Origin: Eubacterium sp.
Lineage (GTDB): Bacteria; Bacillota_A; Clostridia; Peptostreptococcales; Anaerovoracaceae
DNA: 10,053 nt
Direction: 5' to 3'
Assembly (NCBI GenBank): GCA_021769545.1
Contig: JAETSS010000027.1
Span: forward strand, 1-10,053
Positions 6,840 through 10,053 of this stretch are shown one piece after another; position 1 is the first letter of the stretch; each line of letters opens with the position of its first letter. The translations under genes and the position numbers were made by a program. The notes under the pieces were generated by a model, which was not told the DNA's origin, did no database searches, and saw only the letters and a program-made list of their open reading frames with translations.

Positions 6840-7598
6840 ATGAAGAAATTAGAAAACAGAGTCGCTGTCATAACGGGCGGCAGCAGAGGAATCGGTAAGG
6901 GAATAGCACTCGCATTTGCCAAAGAAGGAGCCAACATCGCATTTTCCTACAACAGGAACAAAGCGGCGGCAGAGGAGACCGTAAAGGAAATCGAAGCGCT
7001 TGGAGTCAGTGCTCTGGCAATACAGGCAGATGCCGGTAATGAGGACGCAGTAAAGAACATGGCCAATACCGTTGCCGATAAGTTCGGACATATAAACATT
7101 CTGGTAAACAATGCCGGGACTATTGGTCTAGAAGTACCTGTCGCCGAAATGGAATCGTCCGAATGGGACAGAGTCATCAATACGGATCTGCGCGGAGTAT
7201 TTCTGGCGTCGAAATATTTTATCCCGCTTTTCGAACAGGGTGACGGCGCCCCTGTGGGAAAGATAATAAATATCTCGTCGGAGCTTTCGAAAAAGGGACG
7301 TGCCTGCTACGGTCACTACGCCGCAGCCAAGGGCGCAATAAACTCCTTTACCATGTGTCTTGCTCTCGAGCTTGCTCCCGATATCCTCGTAAACATCGTC
7401 GCTCCCGGTCCTATCGAAACCGATATGATTCTGGCCGACATGGAGCCTGAATGGGTCGAAAAGGAAAAGGACATCCCTCTCAAACGCCTCGGCACCGTCG
7501 AAGAGATCGGAGCAGCCGCATTGCTGATAGCGTCCGACGACGGCAATTTCTTCTGCGGACAGTTTGTAAGTCCTAATGGAGGAGCGGTATTCTTCTAG
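6840..7598 (+). CDS. SDR family oxidoreductase (FabG-like)
   Basis: This is a complete classical SDR of 252 aa. The sequence shows TGGSRGIG (12-19), an NRN segment after beta-2 typical of NADP-using FabG relatives, NNAG (90-93), N114, Ser146/147, Y160-AAA-K164, the PGPIETDM segment and a full C-terminal GQFVSPNGG. Resemblance to 3-oxoacyl-ACP reductase reflects the family only. As the last gene of a catabolic operon it more likely acts on a pathway intermediate than in fatty acid synthesis. AGGAGG at 6827-6832 overlaps the stop of the preceding SDR, and the gap is 11 bp. It differs widely from its SDR neighbour, so the pair is not a recent tandem duplication. Confidence 0.92.
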   Translation: MKKLENRVAVITGGSRGIGKGIALAFAKEGANIAFSYNRNKAAAEETVKEIEALGVSALAIQADAGNEDAVKNMANTVADKFGHINILVNNAGTIGLEVPVAEMESSEWDRVINTDLRGVFLASKYFIPLFEQGDGAPVGKIINISSELSKKGRACYGHYAAAKGAINSFTMCLALELAPDILVNIVAPGPIETDMILADMEPEWVEKEKDIPLKRLGTVEEIGAAALLIASDDGNFFCGQFVSPNGGAVFF

Positions 7599-7634
7599 CC
7601 CGCCGAGATCGTTAGGTTAGTATATCAAACTTCG

Positions 7635-7696
7635 TTATTGCTGCAATAAGCCGCCCCGGCGAATATCAAGTGTACTTCTGCCAAAAGTATTTGATA
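7635..7696. repeat. Two dyads between the operon and the DUF554 gene
   Basis: TTATTGC-T-GCAATAA at 7635-7649 is a perfect 15-bp palindrome; its one-base centre suits a protein site better than an RNA hairpin. A second, imperfect inverted repeat pairs TATCAA (7664-7669) with TTGATA (7691-7696) and TACTT (7673-7677) with AAGTA (7685-7689). It has no T-tract and is at best a weak terminator for the upstream operon. Confidence 0.4.
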
Positions 7697-7704
7697 ATAT
7701 ACGC

Positions 7705-7733
7705 TTTATAAATCTCCGCTGAAAATATATAAT
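7705..7733 (+). promoter_or_regulatory. Possible sigma-A promoter of DUF554-regulator pair
   Basis: TATAAT at 7728-7733 is a perfect -10 box, with TTTATA (4 of 6 matches to TTGACA) at 7705-7710 and a 17-bp spacer. The predicted start is about 30 bp before the GTG at 7773. The AT-rich setting makes a chance match possible. Confidence 0.5.
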
Positions 7734-7772
7734 AGACATATTGATCATTAAAGCAATTATCGGAGGTTTGAC

Positions 7773-8447
7773 GTGATAGGTACATTTGTAAATATGGGTA
7801 CGATAATCCTGGGAAGCATTATCGGAGGGCTTGTCAAGAAGGTTTTGAAGGATGAATACAGCAGCTGCCTCTTTACGGCTATGGGGCTTGCGGCAACGGG
7901 TCTGGGGATAAATGCGGTGGTGCAGAACATGCCCAACAGCAATTATCCGGTGCTGTTCATAGCAAGCCTCGCAGCAGGCAGCCTGATAGGAAATATGCTC
8001 AGGATAGATGAGAGGGTATCGGTGCTGACGGAAAGGCGCAAGGACGGCGGCAAGCTGGGGCAGGGTCTTGTCACAGGCTCGCTGCTGTTCTGCGTAGGGA
8101 CATTATCCATATTGGGACCGGTGCAAAGTGCGCTGTATCAGGATAATACCTTTTTATTCACAAACGCCATGCTTGATTTCGTCACATCGATGGTCCTGGC
8201 GTCCACATACGGTATAGGCATGGCTCTGGCAGCGGGGATACTCTTTGCATGGCAGGGAAGCATATACGGACTTACCATGCTGCTTGGAAATTTCATCACC
8301 GATAACATGATGACCGAGCTTTCCATAGTAGGAGGATTTTTGATCGCAAGCTCCGGCATCGCGATACTGGGCATCAAGGACTGCAAGACCCTTAACATGC
8401 TTCCGGCATTGGCGATACCGGTGATCTGGTGTATCGTGGCAGGCTGA
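7773..8447 (+). CDS. DUF554 family integral membrane protein
   Basis: This 224-aa, very hydrophobic protein has about seven membrane segments, near 3-21, 32-51, 59-75, 98-119, 138-160, 183-200 and 206-222. It fits the DUF554 family (E. coli YqgA, Bacillus YdfK) through GTIILGSIIGG at the N-terminus, the FCVGTLSILGPVQSAL segment (106-121) and LDFVTSMVLASTYGIG followed by a WQG motif. The family length is normal. The molecular function is unknown, with transport or sensing only suggested in the family. Translation should start at GTG 7773, with GGAGG at 7762-7766. The gene ends 33 bp before the second activator gene and is probably co-transcribed with it. Confidence 0.88.
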   Translation: MIGTFVNMGTIILGSIIGGLVKKVLKDEYSSCLFTAMGLAATGLGINAVVQNMPNSNYPVLFIASLAAGSLIGNMLRIDERVSVLTERRKDGGKLGQGLVTGSLLFCVGTLSILGPVQSALYQDNTFLFTNAMLDFVTSMVLASTYGIGMALAAGILFAWQGSIYGLTMLLGNFITDNMMTELSIVGGFLIASSGIAILGIKDCKTLNMLPALAIPVIWCIVAG

Positions 8448-8480
8448 TAGGAAACAGAGCATCACAGCGGGAGGAGACAT

Positions 8481-9872
8481 ATGAACGCAGGCAAAACGAA
8501 ATTGACTATACGTGATTATCAGGCCGTTCTCGATAATATAGACGACGGTATATTTGTAGTAGGCGCCGACGGAGTGATATTGCAGGTAAATAAGGCCGTT
8601 GAAAAAAACGGCGGAAAGAAAACCCACGAGCTGATCGGAAGGAATATAGACGATCTTGTGGAGGAGGGCTACTGTACCGAGTTTGTAAGCAAACGCGTGA
8701 TAGTCAGCGGCAAAGAGGAGGTACTCATACAGAGGACCAACGACAACAGGGAAATGCTGGTGACGGGGATCCCGTACTATGAAGACGGCAGGCTGAAAAT
8801 GGTCATCGCATGCGAAAGAGATGTCACGGAGCTTACCAAGACCAAGGAAAAGCTTTTGCGCATAAAGGATCTGAACCAGAAATATGAAAAGGAGCTTGAA
8901 CATTTAAGGAAGGTAAACGGCATCTCGGACGGTATAGTAAGCGCTTCCAGAAATATGAAGCAGACGATAGATATGGCACGCAAGGTGGCTAAGCTCGATG
9001 CGACGGTACTGATACAGGGGGAATCCGGGACAGGCAAGGAGGTCCTGGCAAACCTCATATTCGCAGAGAGCAGAAGGAACGATAAGTCTTTTGTAAAGGT
9101 CAACTGCGGAGCTATACCGGATAATCTTCTGGAGTCTGAGATGTTCGGATATGTTGAAGGGGCCTTTACGGGAGCCAGAAGAGAAGGAAAAAACGGCTAC
9201 TTCGGAATGGCCAACGGCGGAACGATATTTCTGGATGAGATAGATTCGATCCCCTTCAGCCTGCAGGTAAAGTTGCTGCGCGTGATACAAGAGCGTGAAA
9301 TGATGCCCGTCGGCAGCGACAGTCCGGTAAAGCTGGATATACGCATAATAGCGGCTACAAATAAGGATCTGAAAGAAATGGTGGGCCGCGGGGAGTTCCG
9401 TCAGGATCTCTATTACAGGATAGGAGTGGTAGCGATCAACATACCGCCTTTGCGCGATCGAAAGGAAGACATCGTGAAGCTGGCAAGGGAATTCGTGGAG
9501 AAATTCAATAGGAAGCACGATACCGCTAAAAAGCTGGACAGCAGAGCCCAGAAGAAATTGATGACATATTCCTGGCCGGGCAATGTACGTGAGCTGGAAA
9601 ATATGATGGAAAGTCTCATAGTGCTGGGCGAAGGCGATATCATCACCGAGATGGATGTCAGCACATATATTTCCGATGAACTGCAGGGATCATCGGCAGA
9701 TGAGTTCGAGATCACCGGTTCCATCGACGATATGGTCAAAAGGTATGAGGCCGAATTATTGAAAAGAGTATACGCGGACTGCCAGAATACCGGAGAAATG
9801 GCAAAACGCCTTCATACCACAAGAAGTACCATCAACAGGAAGCTTGCCAGGTATGGTATCAGAAATGAATGA
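8481..9872 (+). CDS. Second PAS-domain sigma-54-dependent activator (Fis family)
   Basis: This 463-aa activator has the same architecture as the one at 485-1843. A PAS domain lies at about 12-117 (ending in CERDVTEL), a predicted coiled-coil linker at about 118-145, then the AAA+ domain. Its motifs are Walker A GESGTGKE (180-187), GAFTGA (227-232), Walker B IFLDEI (249-254), FRQDLYYRIG (306-315) and WPGNVRELEN (365-374). The Fis-type helix-turn-helix is at about 437-456. All activation motifs are intact. The PAS domain is clearly diverged from that of the first regulator, which suggests a different signal. GGAGGA at 8470-8475 supports the ATG. Immediately downstream lies a palindrome array resembling a UAS, so the target operon probably begins beyond the window edge. 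Confidence 0.95.
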   Translation: MNAGKTKLTIRDYQAVLDNIDDGIFVVGADGVILQVNKAVEKNGGKKTHELIGRNIDDLVEEGYCTEFVSKRVIVSGKEEVLIQRTNDNREMLVTGIPYYEDGRLKMVIACERDVTELTKTKEKLLRIKDLNQKYEKELEHLRKVNGISDGIVSASRNMKQTIDMARKVAKLDATVLIQGESGTGKEVLANLIFAESRRNDKSFVKVNCGAIPDNLLESEMFGYVEGAFTGARREGKNGYFGMANGGTIFLDEIDSIPFSLQVKLLRVIQEREMMPVGSDSPVKLDIRIIAATNKDLKEMVGRGEFRQDLYYRIGVVAINIPPLRDRKEDIVKLAREFVEKFNRKHDTAKKLDSRAQKKLMTYSWPGNVRELENMMESLIVLGEGDIITEMDVSTYISDELQGSSADEFEITGSIDDMVKRYEAELLKRVYADCQNTGEMAKRLHTTRSTINRKLARYGIRNE

Positions 9873-9873
9873 T

Positions 9874-9962
9874 TGGCGCAATATTGCGCCAGCAAAACGC
9901 AAATCTGCGTCGAAATGTCGAAAAATGTCGGAATAATCAAAAACAATGACGCAAAGTTGCGT
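9874..9962. promoter_or_regulatory. Array of three phased palindromes, probable UAS of the second activator
   Basis: Three dyads share the core CGCAA-N2-TTGCG. They are an 18-bp perfect palindrome at 9874-9891 (core CGCAATATTGCG), ACGCAAATCTGCGT at 9897-9910 and ACGCAAAGTTGCGT at 9949-9962. Centres are 21 and 52 bp apart, close to two and five helical turns. None is followed by a T-tract, and the first has no room for a loop, so they are not terminators. No -24/-12 element is seen before the window ends; it would be expected further downstream. The last stretch, 9963-10053, is AT-rich with nothing else recognised. Confidence 0.65.
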
Positions 9963-10053
9963 TTCTGCCACTTTTAAAGCAATCAAATATAAAAAATAGA
10001 ACAATATAATCTGGAAATATAAAATAATTTTCAAAAAATTCTAAATGATATAA

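Noticed and set aside
6049..7598. Fatty acid biosynthesis genes (fabG)
   Set aside because: There are no acyl carrier protein or other fab genes, and the SDRs sit in a sigma-54 operon with guanidine-type hydrolases and a permease.
8154..8903. Long minus-strand open frame of 249 codons
   Set aside because: It lies opposite the DUF554 and activator genes, which have clear family motifs; its product shows no recognisable motif.
8904..9518. Minus-strand open frame of 204 codons
   Set aside because: It is a shadow of the AAA+ domain of the second activator.
9874..9891. Rho-independent terminator after the second activator
   Set aside because: The palindrome has no loop and no following T-run, and related dyads recur downstream, which fits protein binding better.
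10005..10010. TATAAT as a -10 box near the window end
   Set aside because: There is no acceptable -35 hexamer at 16-18 bp in a very AT-rich stretch.
1..10053. CRISPR array, insertion sequence, attachment site or RNA gene
   Set aside because: No regularly spaced repeats, transposase motifs, terminal inverted repeats or tRNA/rRNA-like sequences were found on reading either strand.

Overview
The window is one strand-biased accessory locus from a bacterium that looks like an anaerobic Clostridia-type Bacillota. The grounds are strong AGGAGG ribosome binding sites before nearly every gene, frequent ATA codons, AT-rich intergenic DNA, and two PAS-AAA+-Fis regulators of the kind common in amino-acid-fermenting Clostridia. 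No rRNA, tRNA, IS element, phage gene or CRISPR array was seen. The organism assignment is an inference.

Layout: (1) 1-484 holds one weak, unrecognised ORF, two inverted repeats and a near-consensus sigma-A promoter at 401-428. (2) 485-1843 encodes a PAS/sigma-54 activator, followed by two intrinsic terminators. (3) 2041-2133 is a control region. It has a GCAA-N2-TTGC dyad, a 16-bp direct repeat with a 32-bp period, and a perfect -24/-12 sigma-54 promoter (TGGCAC-N5-TTGC). (4) 2193-7598 is a six-gene operon with gaps of 10-49 bp or short overlap. Its genes encode an agmatinase/guanidinobutyrase-type ureohydrolase, a creatininase-family amidohydrolase, a 12-TM APC permease, a short SDR-fold protein without the catalytic Tyr/Lys, and two intact SDR oxidoreductases. 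(5) 7599-7772 is a spacer with two small dyads and a possible sigma-A promoter. (6) 7773-9872 holds a DUF554 membrane protein followed by a second PAS/sigma-54 activator. (7) 9873-10053 carries three phased palindromes with the GCAA-N2-TTGC core, probably activator sites for a sigma-54 operon beyond the window.

Working model: the first activator senses a small molecule through its PAS domain and turns on the sigma-54 operon. The permease imports a nitrogenous substrate, the creatininase homologue opens a cyclic amide, and the ureohydrolase removes a guanidino group as urea. The SDRs oxidise or reduce a hydroxyl/carbonyl on the substrate or the remaining carbon skeleton. Creatinine or a related cyclic guanidine is the simplest substrate guess. 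However, the three SDRs and two changed active-site positions in the creatininase homologue argue against plain creatinine-to-creatine chemistry, so the true substrate is open. This combination of genes does not match a pathway I recognise and is the main point of interest.
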